Shown one piece after another: positions 19,490 to 31,385 of a stretch of DNA of 64,000 nt. This DNA comes from Ichthyophis bannanicus (taxonomy: Eukaryota; Chordata; Amphibia; Gymnophiona; Ichthyophiidae): contig CM066036.1 of NCBI GenBank assembly GCA_033557465.1, positions 591,192,914 to 591,256,913 of the forward strand. The letters are read 5' to 3'. The notes beneath the pieces were generated by a model, which was not told the DNA's origin, did not search any database, and worked only from the letters and a program-made list of their open reading frames with translations. The position numbers were made by a program, and so were the translations under genes. Within the stretch, counting starts at the first letter, position 1. Every line of letters starts with the position of its first letter.

Positions 19490-19745
19490 GCTCCAGGGGT
19501 TTAAAAGAGGTCTGGACAAGTTCTTGGAGGAAAAATCCGTAAACCATGGTATTAAAGAGAACCAAGGAAATTCACTGCTTACTCCTTGGGATAAGGAGCA
19601 TGGAATCTACTTACCTTTTTGGGAACCTGGCAAGTACTTGTGATCTGGATTGGCCACTGTGGGAAACAGAACACTGGGCTTCATGGACCCTTCGTCTGAC
19701 CCGGTATGGTATATCTTATGTTCTTATGTCCTAATATTCTTAGAA
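19490..19745 (+). mobile_element. CR1 3' end
   Basis: The segment begins in the CR1 ORF2 C-terminus (GFKRGLDKFLEEKS-like) and runs through the conserved tail (GGATTGGCCACTGTGGGAAA, CTTATGTTCTTATG). Confidence 0.8.
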
Positions 19746-20080
19746 CACGCCCCAGCCTTCACTCCCAGTAGCTGAAGGAAGTTTTCATGAAGCTCTTGCA
19801 CAGCCTTGCTCACACCTCTGACCCTGGATAATCCTCCCAATGGAACTCCTCCATGGACTGCTGTGGATTGGCCATCATCATTCAACACAGCTGCAGTGGA
19901 TCTGCCCTAATTTCGGGGCTGGCCTCTACCTCACCTGCCAATGAGCAAACATTGGATCCATGGTTATCAGCCACATATCTATCTACTGGGCCTGTGGCAG
20001 GTAAGGCAGAGAGCTCTGACAGTGACCAAAAGACCTTTCTTTCCCCATCCCAGTAGTATAGCAAGATTACAAACACCAAA

Positions 20081-22555
20081 GTTTAGAATGCATCTAGCAC
20101 AGATCGCTCTCATTTTTCGTTTCTTCTGTGGTGTAAGAGAGAGAGTATAAAAGTTGGCTGGAAACATGCAGAATATATTTACAGCTAACCCTAAAAAAAG
20201 ACAAGTGTTTCTTTACAATTAAAACCATGTTCAGTTAGAAAATACTGTACAGTAGCTTTATATTTGTGTTATTTTATGAACAGTAATGGAACCAGCATCT
20301 TTTTATATTTAAAAACTTTGCCATTATTCTTTTTTGTCTAACCAACAACATCTCTGTTGCATCTGGTTCGTATACAGCTGTAAGAAACTGGAAACATATC
20401 ACATGTCTTCAGTACGCACTAGGCTATATATTTTAACGGGCCTGGCAATTGTTCTGTCTCACCCTTTTAGACCAAAAGCACAGGGATATTCCTAAGAAAT
20501 ATTTGTTAAATCTTTTTGCTTCTTGTTATCTTCCCATGCGGGCTTCCAGAGTAGTAAGCAGCTACTGTGCTTCCTCTGCCCTTAAACAAATGAGAAGGAC
20601 CATTTTATATGACATCTTTAATTCCTTGCATCTGTACTTAATTTGCACTGATGCTTCTCCCTCGGCCTGAATACACACTAGGTAAACATGCTATTAACTA
20701 CCTGGTTTACACTAATTTATGTCAGTTATTAATACCAGTTCATTACTGCAGGAAATTTAATGGCTAAAAAAACAATTGACTATGGAAAAAAAACATGACA
20801 AATGGGAGTTAAGAACCATTTAAGTAGAATTACAAATATATTGCCTGGGGGTGGATATTTTCCTTTCCTGCACATTTCACAGACGCTGACCACATGCGTT
20901 GTAATGGGGGTCTTTGCACTAAAACCTGTTCTAGAAAGATTTTAGCTTACATTTGCTTTTGAAGTGCATGCTATAATGTCCCATGCTGTGTGATACTGTA
21001 TTCCCCAAGCCCTATTTTGCATTGGGTGTTCTAGGTGGGAAATGGGATGCTCAGGTCAGGACATTCACATTTCTCCAGTAGTTTGTGAAAGGCTCTGACA
21101 AACCTAGAGCCTTTTGTAAAATACATAGGAAGACACTGGTAGTTGCACACACAGGAGCAGTGATTTTACAAAGCTGTGTATAGGAAAAAAGAACTGCATC
21201 ACTTGGCATCTTCCACCTTTAAGTGTTGCGATTATATGAGTAAGTGACTATTTTGCTGCATATAGTTGCCCAAGTTCAGAAATCTATACGTTGAACTGCC
21301 AACAATTAACAAACAAGGCTACCAAAGTTTGGGGGTTTTTACATTAGAGACAGAAATAAAACATGAGGGATTAAGGAAAATTCCTCCTTAAAATCTTAAA
21401 ATCCCCCTCCCCTTAAAGCTCCGGCCAAAACAGGAAGTTTTTTTCAAGTCTAAGTGCCTTGGAGCATGTGCAAAAGTGGACAGGAAAATTGTTGTAAATA
21501 GGAACATTTTCGGTCCTCCCTAACTATGGTCAGGCCATGCCCCCTTGAAATCATTGTGCACCTGGGATCTATACGTCATCATCATCATAGCCTGTTACTA
21601 GATCTCTGTGTGGTCAGTAGAGCAAATCGTTTAGCCATCCCCAAGTCAGCAGTTGTGAATGGGGCCAGCAGCCGTAGTAAATGCTGCATTTTCTATGTAA
21701 TCCTACAGTTGCATTTGTTTTATCTGATTGTCAGTCTCCACTTTGTCATATTTGCTTGGCATCATCCAACATCACTCCATAGATGGTTCAGCAACCTCCA
21801 TATGGTAAACCCAAAACCTGTGCCAGATGGGAGCCTCTCCCCACAACACTATACAACACCATAAGAACACATTATTGCTGGTTAACACTTGTTAGCACCA
21901 TATTCCCAGATGGCCCACTTAGCTGATTGCTGGAGTGACCACAGTTCACAAAAAAAACTTGTGTGTGACTTCATTAGGAGGCTGAAATCTCCATATAATG
22001 GATCTTGACTGTCCTCATTCTATTTTGTATGTTCATTCTGGCTAGCCATGGCTTGTCTGATATCTGGCAGGGTGATTCTGACCAATATGTATGATTGATT
22101 GGGGTAGGCTTTAGGCAGCTAGTTATACATCTACAACTCTTGTTAAGCACGGGTTGACCTTGCTTGAGTGTGATGATCTTCTGAAAACCAAGCACGCATA
22201 CTCCAGTTGCAGAGTAACACAGCACCAAGGCATCTAAACATTCACCTTTGCAAGCTCTGCTGTACTGTTAATGACCAGGTCTTAGCTTCAATAGTGCCCT
22301 GCATAGGCAAACTGGAAATATGTCGGCGACTCCCTGAAAAACCGAGTATCAGTTAAGGGGAACCCTCTAATGTGTTGTCAGCTCTAGATAAAATCACAGT
22401 GGTAGGATGACACAAAGCGCTCTGAAAAGAGCTCCGTAGTCAAACAAAAAGAACTATAGACATCAAAGAAGCCCTTGCCACTCGGACTGCTATTCTGCTG
22501 TTCTCTGTCAAGTCTGAGATGCTTCTAGTGATTTTGGAACTGCCAAACTACACCA
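20081..22555. other. No gene or named repeat seen
   Basis: This 2.5 kb has ordinary base composition and only short, overlapping ORFs on both strands without family signatures. A stretch at 22130-22230 has a weak look of a 5S-derived SINE (see rejected items). It could be unique intergenic or intronic sequence. Confidence 0.5.
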
Positions 22556-22559
22556 AGGG

Positions 22560-24060
22560 ATAGGAAAATCATCCAGGCATAGGTAGTTGGTGACTTAGCT
22601 GTGCTTAATACAATACAAGAACAGCTGGGGAATGGAAGGACTGGGGTGAAGGTTGAAAAGTGGCTGGTGGATGGCGTAAAAAAAAAGGGAGATTGAGAAC
22701 TGGATAGTAAGGAGTAGTGAAATCTGGGTGGACAGAGAGAGAGAGAAATAAATGGAAGAAAACTGAAAAGAATAAAATCAATATCAAAAATTGAAGAAGT
22801 GAAGAAAACAAAAGGAGAAACAAAAAATCGCAAATTGACTAGAGACTGTAGAAAGAAAGGTAAGAAAAGACCGAGAAAAGCAGAAACCTCAGATTGGGAC
22901 CAGCACAATCAGAGAATAAAATGGTCAGATATCAAAAGGTAGAAAAAATAATTTTATTTTCAATTCAGTGATTGGACATAGACTATCTTTATATTTTACA
23001 CAGTATGGGAAAATGCATCTTTTATTTCTCTGCTGTTGCACTGCATGCGGAGGCTGGCTTCTTGGGGTTTCTGTTTAATTTTAGTCTACATATTTTTATT
23101 TTTACTTTAGGTTGTAGTCACTTATTTTGTACTTGGTGAGGGTCTGTGTTCTGAGTATGTGATTGAGGCCAGGTGTTCTGTTAACATGGAGTTTGTATGT
23201 AGGGATCTGTACTGTAGTAATTTGATTTGTTCAGATTTTCAAATAGGTGTATGGATATTCTAGGGCCCGCTCCAATATTTATAGTGCTGTTTTTTTCTGG
23301 GTAGACCACTTGTATGAGTTTTGTAAGTTTATGCTGATATGATATGGTAGATTTGGCCTTGTAGATCTTCGGTGACTTGTAGGGTTTTATATTCATTCCT
23401 AATATGCCTGGTACTGGAGAATGTTTGTTTTTCAGTAAAGTGACCAGAATCAGATTTTTTTTTTAATTTTATTTATTTTTATTTATTACAGTTGCTTATA
23501 TACCGCACTATTCAGTATCAGCGCGGTTTACAGTATAACAAAACGACCAAAACACACACTCTGTTTGGTTTTACATCGAACAGGGGTACAAACTTGGATA
23601 ACAGGGTTGAACTATATACATGAAGTAATAAACCTATAAGAGGGTTAAACTATATACAAACTATATACAATAAATAATGAGACTGATGAGCTATATGTAA
23701 TACCATGAATACTTAAGACAGTATGAGCCTGATCTGCAGGAAGGAGGTTGAGACTATAATAAGACTAGGAATGGGTGTTTCTGAGGAGGGGTTACTTAAT
23801 ACATTGAGTACTGTGGGTGAATGTCCTGCTTCTGCTCTGCACCCATTGTCGAGGGAGAGGTTTCTGTGGATGCAGAATATATATTCAAAAAGAAAAAGTG
23901 AAAACCATAACGTAGTTTATAACATAACAAAATGAGTTATAATTTGGTGTTATCAACTGTGCTGTGGTTCTCACTTTTTCTTTTAGCTTCTTAGTGTGAG
24001 GGCATCTTGCATTTCCTTTGTTTTTTTAGGGAATATATATTTATATTAACACCATGCTGG
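22560..24060 (+). repeat. Family X repeat, copy 1, with an L2-tail insertion
   Basis: Sequence including AGAGAATAAAATGGTCAGA, GGTAGAAAAAATAATTTTAT, TGGCTTCTTGGGGTTTC, TGTATGTAGGGATCTGTACT and GGGTGAATGTCCTGCTTCTG recurs in the same order in copy 2 (27.8-30.3 kb). Parts recur at 24.96-25.29, 38.9-39.7 and 43.6-43.8 kb. It has no coding frame. An L2 3' end interrupts it at 23465-23795. I do not recognise the family. Confidence 0.65.
23465..23795 (-). mobile_element. L2/SINE 3' end inserted in family X
   Basis: Starts with AATTTTATTTATTTTTATT and the minus-strand L2 tail (TATATACCGCACTATTCAG, GCGCGGTTTACAG). Copy 2 of family X is continuous at this point except for a T run, which places the insertion. 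Confidence 0.65.
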
Positions 24061-24353
24061 TCCAGTGCAGAGTTACAGGAGTTATGTTGGGGTTGCCAAG
24101 CCCCTTCTTGGTGTTTATGTTGAAGTGGGAAGTGTTGTGTTGGGGGTCACAAAGTTCCTCTTGTTTTTCAAAGGGTGGAAAGTGCTGTGTATGGCCACTG
24201 ATCCTCTCTGTTTTTCAGAGGGTGGGAAGTGTTGTATTGAGGTGCCAAGTCGCTCTTGTTTTTGTGGAAGTAGGATATGCTGCATGGGCGCTGGTGAGCC
24301 CCTCTTGCTTGGGATATTTAGCAACATGTTTCCTAGGCTCTGCACTGGTAACA

Positions 24354-24640
24354 TGAACATAAGAAATGCCATACTGAGTCAGACTAAGGTCCATCAAGCC
24401 CAGTATCCTGTTTCCAAAAGTGGCCAATCCAGGTCACAAGTACCTGGCAGGTTCCCAAAAAAGCACACAGGCTCCACAATGCTTGTCCCAGGGCAAGCAA
24501 TGGATTTCTCATTTCCTCATTAATAATAGTTTATAGACCTTTCCTTCAAGAACTTGTCCAAACCTTTTTAAACCCAGCTACACTAACAGCTTTTACTGCA
24601 TCCTCTGGTAACTAATTCCAGAGTTTGATTATGCAGGGCC
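24354..24640 (-). mobile_element. CR1 3' end
   Basis: On the minus strand the segment covers the last part of CR1 ORF2 and the 3' UTR, ending in the CTTATG repeat at 24354-24362 next to the AAATGCCATACTGAGTCAGA stretch. It matches the tail of the intact CR1. Confidence 0.85.
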
Positions 24641-25560
24641 TTAGACTAACTAAACAGAGGCAGTTACATCCCCTGCAGTTACCGCATTTCAGAGTGGCAA
24701 ACAGCTGCTGGTGCAACTAAGGCTACCCACTGAGGTCGCATTAGTTGCACTCACAATACTTGCACTGAGCTATATGTTAGTTTCTGCTGACAATGCAGAT
24801 GCCTGTGTGTGAGAGTTCTTTCTCTTGCCTCACTCTGCAGTAATATAAAACTTTGGGAAAGAAATCCTGTAAACCTAACATTAATGGGTAAAAGCATTTT
24901 TTTACTGTATGTCTGTTTTTAGTTTGTACTGATATAGTCCCTACTTGCTGAAGATCCATCTCTGTTCTGCATATGTGAGACTGAGGCTACATGTTCTGTT
25001 AGCATGGAATTTCTATGTAAGGAGCTGTAGTAATCTTGCTTGTTCAGTTTTCTGAAAAGGAATTTGGATGTTTTAGGGCCCACTGTAATAGTTATGATGC
25101 TGCCCTTTTCTGGGTGCGCTCCATATTGTATGAGTTTTGGAAGTTAGTACTGTTATGGAATAGTAGATTTGCTCTATGGATCCTGTATTCTGGGTTCTTG
25201 GTGAGGTCAACTGTGGGCTGTTGGTTGGGGGGAGGGGTGGGTACTGGAATATGTATTGGGTTTTTTAGATTTGCAGTTTTGCATTCTTTATGCTGCCAGA
25301 CTGAAATTTTAAATATTTTGTCAGTTCAGATTAAAGGAAATTTCAAATTTTAAGGAATGTCTCAGTTTAATTTTGTTTAGTAGCTTGATAGTTTCACCAC
25401 TGCTGAGTTCCAGACTTCTAGCACAAACCAATCCAGTGTTTGAATTAATGGCTACCAGGATTAGTTTCTCATTTTATATCTTCCTTCCTCATCAATAATC
25501 TGGTCATAGCAAAATAAATCTGACTTCTCTGATCTATCAAATGAACAACAGGTCTCTTTA
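24641..25560. other. Mostly unassigned; diverged family X piece at 24955-25290
   Basis: Bases 24955-25290 match family X (CATGGAATTTCTATGTAAGG, TTTGGATGTTTTAGGGCCCA, GAGTTTTGGAAGTTAGTACT) at lower identity than copies 1 and 2. The remainder has no feature I can support. Confidence 0.5.
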
Positions 25561-27825
25561 TGGACCTCTTCACTTACAGAGGACTTAGACAAAGTTGCCC
25601 CTTTGCAGCTGAGGCCATCTGTCTGCTCTAACCTATTGTTGCAATCCTGGTTTCACCCAGGCCTCCATCTACTGTGCACCCAGCTATGACACTCAGAGTA
25701 CACCTAGTGTAAACATCGCACACCGGCATCTCTCCAGCTTTTCAAGACATCATACCATGTCTTTCGTACGCAGGTTTATCAGGCAAAGGGCGAGCATTTC
25801 TCCACCATTATCTCTTCGGCTCCTAACTCTTTCCGCTGCCTTTACGCAGTACTAAAATCTCTGTCCACCTTGCCATCTCCATCTTCATCTCCTGACTCCT
25901 ATGAAGCCCCTTCAGCCTCCCAGTTAGCCCTTTTCTTTGATGATAAAATTCAACTCTTCACTCCTCTTTCACCATCACTCCATCTCCTGCAGAAGCACCT
26001 TCTCCCTCTCCCCCCCCCCCTCTCCCTTTATTGCCCCCCCCCCCCATCTCTTTCCCATTCCTGGTCCTCTTTTCGCCCAGTCTCAATTGTGGAACTTTCC
26101 AAACTGATTTCTACCTCTCATAAGACTTTCTGTCCATTATATCCCTTCAGTCTGGATTGCAGAACCATCTTTAGCTCTCCTCCCTTTGTCCTTGTCATCC
26201 TCAATAAGAGCTTGTCATCTGGTGTCTTTCCCTCCGCCTGGAAACACGCAATTGTCCGGCCCATTTTAAAGAAGTCCTCCCTCGATTCTCTTGTCCCTTC
26301 CAACTATCGTCTTGTCTCTAATCTGCCATTTCTTGCTAAAATTCTGGAAAAAGCTGTCTTTTCTCAGCTGTCCCATCATCTTGACTCTACCCACCTACTT
26401 CACCCTCGACAGTCTGGTTTCTGCACGGGTCACAGTGTTGAGACTGTTTTGCTCTCTTTTCTTAATGATATTCACACAGCTCACGATCATGGTGATATCA
26501 CTTTGGCGGTGTCCCTTGATCTCTCTGCTGCATTCAATATTGTTGATCACTCCCTTCTACTTGCATGTCTTCGGGACTTTGAACTTCATGGGATAGTCTA
26601 TCAGTGGTTTCATTCCTATATATCCTCACGCTCCTTTGCAGTACACTTCCACTCAACCTCCTCTGATCGTGTCCCTCTGCACTGTGGTGTTCCACAAGTT
26701 TCTGTTCTGGCTCCTCTTCTTTTCAACATCTTTTTAGCAGCCTTAGCACTTCTCATACAACAATTTGGGTTATCCGCATATTATGACATTATTTTGCTCT
26801 ACCATACTACCTCACATAACCCGAATCTCTCCATACTCAATGACTGCTTACAACAAGTCTCTTCCTAGTTGATCTCCAATTATCTACATCTTAATCTGTC
26901 CAAGACTCTCGCGATCTGGTTCACTTTTGGTATCTCGTGTCCCACAACTGCCCCTCTTCTTGCTGTTTCTGCTATCCCCTTAGTCTCCTCTATGCGTTAT
27001 CTTGGCCTGACTCTCAACTCGGTGTTTAACTTTCAAGATCACATCTCGCTTTTTTCTTGTTCCTCCTTTTATCACCTCTGACAGATTCGTGCTATCCATC
27101 CCTTTCTTTCCACACATGCCTTGACTACACTGCTCTTGTCTTTAGTTATGTCACATATAGATTTCTGTAACTTGGCCTTCTCTGGTATTAATAAAACTCA
27201 ACTTCATCGCTTGCAATTAATTCAGAATACAGCCGCTCGGATCATAACCCACTCCTCCCGTCGTGATCATATTACTCCAATTCTCATTCAATTACACTGG
27301 CTTCCTGTAGCCTATCGCTTTCAGTACAAAATTTTAACAGTAACTCATTATGTTATCCATACTGGTATTCCACAGTATCTGGATAACTTATTGCAATTCC
27401 ATACTCCTTCCCGCAGTCTTTGTTCCATTCATATTAACCGTCTGGTGCTTCCATCTCCCTCCCGTGCACACCTCCAGTCTACCTGGCACTCTGCATTCTT
27501 CTTTCTGGGACCCTCACTATGGAACTCTCTTCCCTCCATAATACGGCAGGAACCCATTTTCACTAAGTTCAAAACCCTTCTTAAAACCCACCTCTTTGAA
27601 ACTGCTTTTGACTTACAGTCCACCATTACCTAACCTCTGCCCCTAGGCTCTTATAAGCATCTTCTCTCTTCTCTCTCTGTCTTGCTTTCTGCTTTCTCTT
27701 TCCTGTTATTTAATGGAGTTCCTTTCCTTTTCTAAGGCCTACGGCCATTGTGTTTGTTATTTATTGTAAACCGCCCTGGATTATAAGGTGCAGTATATCA
27801 GGTATTCCAATAAACATAAACATAG
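25560..27825 (+). mobile_element. L2-type LINE, 5' truncated
   Basis: Reverse transcriptase and C-terminal region of an L2 are followed by its 3' UTR, with the tail TTGTAAACCGCCCTGGATTA and ATTCCAATAAACATAAACAT at 27765-27825. The endonuclease is absent. Its subfamily (STSSDRVPLHCGVPQ-type) differs from the NIYLQP-type L2 copies at 8-12, 44-45 and 58-61 kb. Confidence 0.85.
25870..27633 (+). pseudogene. L2 reverse transcriptase, with stops and degraded catalytic box
   Basis: The frames 25870-26868, 26869-27081 and 27121-27633 are consecutive parts of one protein. Seen are HAIVRPILKKSSLDSLVPSN, RQSGFCTGHSVETVLLSF, VSLDLSAAFNIVDHSLLL (block A with Asp retained), HCGVPQVSVLAPLLFN, and SAYYDIILLYH where YYADD is expected; the catalytic pair is lost. 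The C-terminal part (DHITPILIQLHWLPVAYRF, FLGPSLWNSLPSIIR) is complete to the stop at 27633. Poly-C tracts near 26012-26044 fall in the linker. Confidence 0.85.
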
Positions 27826-28511
27826 TTTGATGGGCGGGATTGTGTAAGTGGCTTTTCATTAATCAAATTTAATGTTTTATTATTATGTTTGTTTTATTGT
27901 AACATCTGTTTTACTAAATTGCATGTGCATGTTTAGGAGCCATCTAAGATTTTATATATTTTAAAATAAAGTACACTAAATTTATGCCACAGTGAGTCTC
28001 TGCACATGGCCCTGCATAACCCTCATGCCGTTCTTTCTATTTCTCTGGTATTGCACTCTATGCAGAATCAGGCTTCTTGGGGTTGCAGTTTATTGTTTAT
28101 TACACACTTGATATACCGCCCCCCATTACATCGGGGCGGTTTACAATTCAAAAAAAAGAAAGAAAGGAAATACAATCAATATAAACAAGAAAGAAAGTGA
28201 GATTCAAAAATAAAGGGAAAAGAGAGTCAAGGGATTAGGGGGGAAGGTTGAAAGCGGAGGAGAAAAGGTGGGTTTTCAGGAGAGAACGGAATTTGGGGTA
28301 GGACTCTTCCAATCGTAAGGCAGTAGGCAGGGAGTTCCACAGGGAGGGGCCAACATAGAAAAAGGCTGACTGTCTAATAACCTGCAGATGTGCTTGTGAG
28401 GGGGAAGGGAGGTGTAAGCGGTTGATATGAATAGAACGAAGGCTCCGGGTGGGTGGCTGAAATGTTAATAGGTCAGCTAAGTACTGAGGTCTATGAGAAT
28501 AAATGGCTCGA

Positions 28512-28745
28512 TGAACTATTTATTTATTTATTTATTTAACATTTTTTATATACCGCACTATTCATCATCAGTGCGGTTTACAATTAACAACAATATACCT
28601 GTCAATACATGACTGATCTAGGTTTACAGATAACAGGGAAGATAAACTGGGTGTGAACTGGGGGTAACTATCTACATAATTATACAAATTATATATACAT
28701 TGAATAGGTTACATCAAGATTTGATATTTGACAACTAGTGTGAGG
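28512..28745 (-). mobile_element. L2/SINE 3' end nested in L2
   Basis: It starts with an (ATTT)n run and the tail TATATACCGCACTATTCATC / GTGCGGTTTACAATTAAC. The L2 coding sequence reads on either side of it. Confidence 0.7.
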
Positions 28746-29077
28746 ATCTTAAATTTTGTTCAAAATATTACCGGGAGCCAATGAAGCTGTTGCAAAATAG
28801 GAGTGATATGATCGCGGGGGGAAGCATGGGTAATCATCCGGGCCGCAGTGTTTTGTAGGAGTTGTAGCCGTTGACGCTGATACTGAGGGATACCGACAAA
28901 TATGGAGTTGCAAAAATCCAACCTGGTAATGACAAGTGAAAGAAGGAGAGTGATCAAGGCTTGAGGGGATAAGAATGGCCGGACGGCACGAATGCTCCGG
29001 AGACAAATGAAAGAACGTCGAGAAACCTGGGAGATGTGATCAGCGAACGTGAGAGCGCTGTCGAGCAGAACACCTAA

Positions 29078-29584
29078 TTAATGGAGCTTAGGCACTAGGG
29101 AAATGGGAGAGCCTGAGAAGGAGGGAGTAAGTGAAGGGCAGACAGAACTGTGAGGAAACCAGATAGCAGCAGTTTTGGAGACGTTAAGAACAAGGCAGTT
29201 TGAGGATAACCAGGTAGAGACCAGGGATAGGCACTCATTTAGCGGAGTGATGTCAGGATGGGAAGAGGAGGTGTGGTGCAAAAGGAAAATGTCATCGGCA
29301 TAGTAATACCCTGAAATACCTGATTGCTGAATTAGTAATGTTAAAGGGGCCAGGAACACATTGAATAATAGTGGTGAAAGGACCGAACCCTGAGGGACAC
29401 CACAAGTGAGAGGAAAGTGGTCTGTGGTGGATGAAGCAGAGAACACAGCAAAAGTGCGAGCATGTAAGAAAGAGTGGAACCAGCGATAGACAGTACCTTG
29501 AACACCTGCATCACGTAGTCTAGAGAGGAGAAGAGAATGATCAACTAAGTCAAAAGCCACTGAAAGGTCCAAAGACACCGCCAC
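29078..29584 (-). pseudogene. L2 reverse transcriptase fragment with intact YADD
   Basis: 168 residues with MAVSLDLSVAFDLVDHSLLL (block A), TCGVPQGSVLSPLLFN (block B) and GYYYADDIFLLHH (both catalytic Asp residues), then a C-terminal SKTAAIWFPHS block. Truncated upstream at about 29600. Downstream the reading continues in 28760-28957 (FCNSIFVGIPQYQRQRLQLL) after a frame break. Confidence 0.85.
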
Positions 29585-30597
29585 CGAGATATCACCACGA
29601 TATTTTTATCTACATATGTTTATTTTTAGGTTATGATCACTTATTCTATACTTGGTGAGGGTCTGTGTTTTGAGTGTGTGATCAAGGCCAGGTGTTCTGG
29701 TAACATGGAGTTTGTATGTAGGGATCTGTACTGTAGTAATCTGAATTGTTCAGTTTTTCAAATAGGTGTTGGGATGTTCCAGGGACCACTATAGTATTTA
29801 CAGTGATGCTTTTTTTGTATGGGCCCCTTATGTGAGTTTTGGAAGTTGGTGCTAGTATGGTATGGTAGATTTGCTCTATAGATACTCAGTGACTTTGTTG
29901 TAGGGTTTTGTATTAGTTCACAGTATGCCTGGCACTGGAGAATGTTTGCTGTTGTTGTTAGTGAGATGATCAGAATCAGATTTTTTTTTTTAAATATTGA
30001 GCTCTGTGGGTGAATGTCCTGGTTTTGCTCTGCACCCAATGTTGAAGAAGGAGGTTTTGTTGATGCAAAATATATGTTCAAAAAGAAAAAACAAGAACTA
30101 TAAGCAGTTTATAAGAACAAAATAAAAATAAATTATAATTTAGTTTTATAAACTGTGCTGTGGTTCTCACTCTTTATTTTAATTCCTTGGTGTGCAAACA
30201 TCTTGCATTTCTTCCATATAATCTAATTGGCTTTTTTGGTTTGGTTCAGTCCCTGACTGGAGTTTTGAGAAAGCCCCTAACCCACTCTAGGGGGGGGGGC
30301 ACCATCTCATCCCTCACCTCAGGCAACAGTTTGCCTGAGCCGCCCTTATATGTTTCTATATTACAAGTTGTGACATCCTCTTACATTAAAGACAAACTTC
30401 CCCTCCTTCTGGAGAGGTGACTTTAGCTGATTTATGGGGTGCTATTCAAAATATTGATTATCGTTTATCTACTACAGTTTCTTCTCTGTGTAAATTTACT
30501 TTTGAAGTTGTGATCTCTGAGGAGGAAACTGCATGCCTTCTTTCCTCCTCCAAACTCACTACCTGCTCCTCTGATCCTATTCCCATCTATCTCCTAG

Positions 30598-30785
30598 TCC
30601 CACAGGTGCTCCTTGTGGTCTTGGGCAAGCCACTTAACCCTCCATTGCCCATGTTCCCTGTAAAATAGTTATCTCCAAGTTATAATGCCCTGTTCAATGT
30701 AATTTCAGTTTCTTCAATATAAACCGCCTTGATATTATGAAAGGCGGTATATAAGAAATGTTAAATAAATAAAAATAAAATAAAT
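30598..30785 (+). mobile_element. tRNA-SINE 3' part with L2-like tail
   Basis: CTTGTGGTCTTGGGCAAGCC and CACTTAACCCTCCATTGCCC match the body of the SINEs at 39.8 and 51.2 kb. It ends with TATAAACCGCCTTGATATTA, AGGCGGTATATAAGAAATG and an (AATA)n run. The tRNA-like head is missing. Confidence 0.75.
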
Positions 30786-31385
30786 CTTTTAAGCCCCATC
30801 TCCTCCACTGTTGTCTCTTCCATCTCTCATATTCTCAACCTATCGCTCCCCACTGAAACAGTACCTGCTGCCTTCAAGCATGCTGTAGTTACACCTCTCC
30901 TCAAGAAACCCTCACTTGATCCTACCTATCCTAACTATTGATCTATCTCCCTCCTCCTCTTCATTTCTAAACTACTTGAACGTGCAGTTCATCGCCGTTG
31001 CCATGACTTTCTCTCCTCTCATGCCCTCCTAGATCCTTTATAATCTGGCTTTCGCCCTTTACGTTCTACTGAAATGGCCCCTGCCAAAGTCTCCAGTGGC
31101 TGTCAAAATCCAAGGGTCCTTACTCAGTCCTCATCCTTCTTGACCTCTCTACTGCTTTTGACACTGTTGACCACAACCTTCTCCTTGAAACGCTGTCCTT
31201 ACTTGGTTTTAAGGGCTCTGTACTATCCTGGTTCTCCTCCTATTTCTCCCATCACTCTTTCAGTCTTTGTTCTGGTAGATCCTCCTCTACTGCTATCCCA
31301 CTCTCAGTTGGTTTACCCCAAGGATCTGTCTTGGGTCCACTCCTTTTCTCTCTCTATACTGTCACCATGCCCTTCGCCCCAGGCA
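30786..31385 (+). pseudogene. L2 reverse transcriptase, first part, multiply frameshifted
   Basis: By eye the frames give [56 protein letters not shown] and [20 protein letters not shown] with frequent frame changes. The protein continues at 32958 after the insertion. Confidence 0.75.

Larger units (their letters stand above)
18905..20080 (-). pseudogene. L1-type ORF1 remnant with two insertions
   Basis: By eye the minus strand at 19170-18905 reads KFLSKSEILEQQFLDVSVLN, ALHLKSKVDNLENAKKK and FPKNLLTSLRDMFKKYFLET, the coiled coil and N-terminal RRM entry of an L1-type ORF1. A MITE (19175-19326) and a CR1 3' end (19490-19745) interrupt it. The frame 19882-20079 may be the ORF1 N-terminus, but that is assigned only by position. 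Confidence 0.5.
28092..29600 (-). mobile_element. L2-type LINE fragment, nested in family X
   Basis: A minus-strand L2 has its 3' end at 28092-28150 (TATACCGCCCCCCATTACAT, CGGGGCGGTTTACAATTC). The C-terminal domain is read at 28260-28510 and 28745-29000, and the reverse transcriptase at 29078-29584. A further L2/SINE tail (28512-28745, same strand) splits the C-terminal domain. Confidence 0.85.
27830..30260 (+). repeat. Family X repeat, copy 2, split by an L2
   Basis: The left part, 27830-28090, ends with CAGGCTTCTTGGGGTTGCAG. The right part, 29605-30260, continues with the sequence that directly follows in copy 1 (TATACTTGGTGAGGGTCTGT, TATGTAGGGATCTGTACTG, GGGTGAATGTCCTGG, CTGTGCTGTGGTTCTCACT). 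The intervening 28092-29600 is an L2 insertion. The identity between copies 1 and 2 looks above 80 percent by eye. Confidence 0.65.

Noticed and set aside
20449..20670. Possible host exon (73-residue ORF)
   Set aside because: No splice-site or domain support, and similar short ORFs occur by chance throughout.
22130..22235. Weak similarity to a 5S rRNA-derived SINE (TTAAGCACGGGTTGACCTTG region)
   Set aside because: Only a short stretch is similar, with no convincing internal promoter or second copy in the window.
24065..24523. 152-residue plus-strand ORF
   Set aside because: Half of it is antisense CR1 tail and the rest has no domain.
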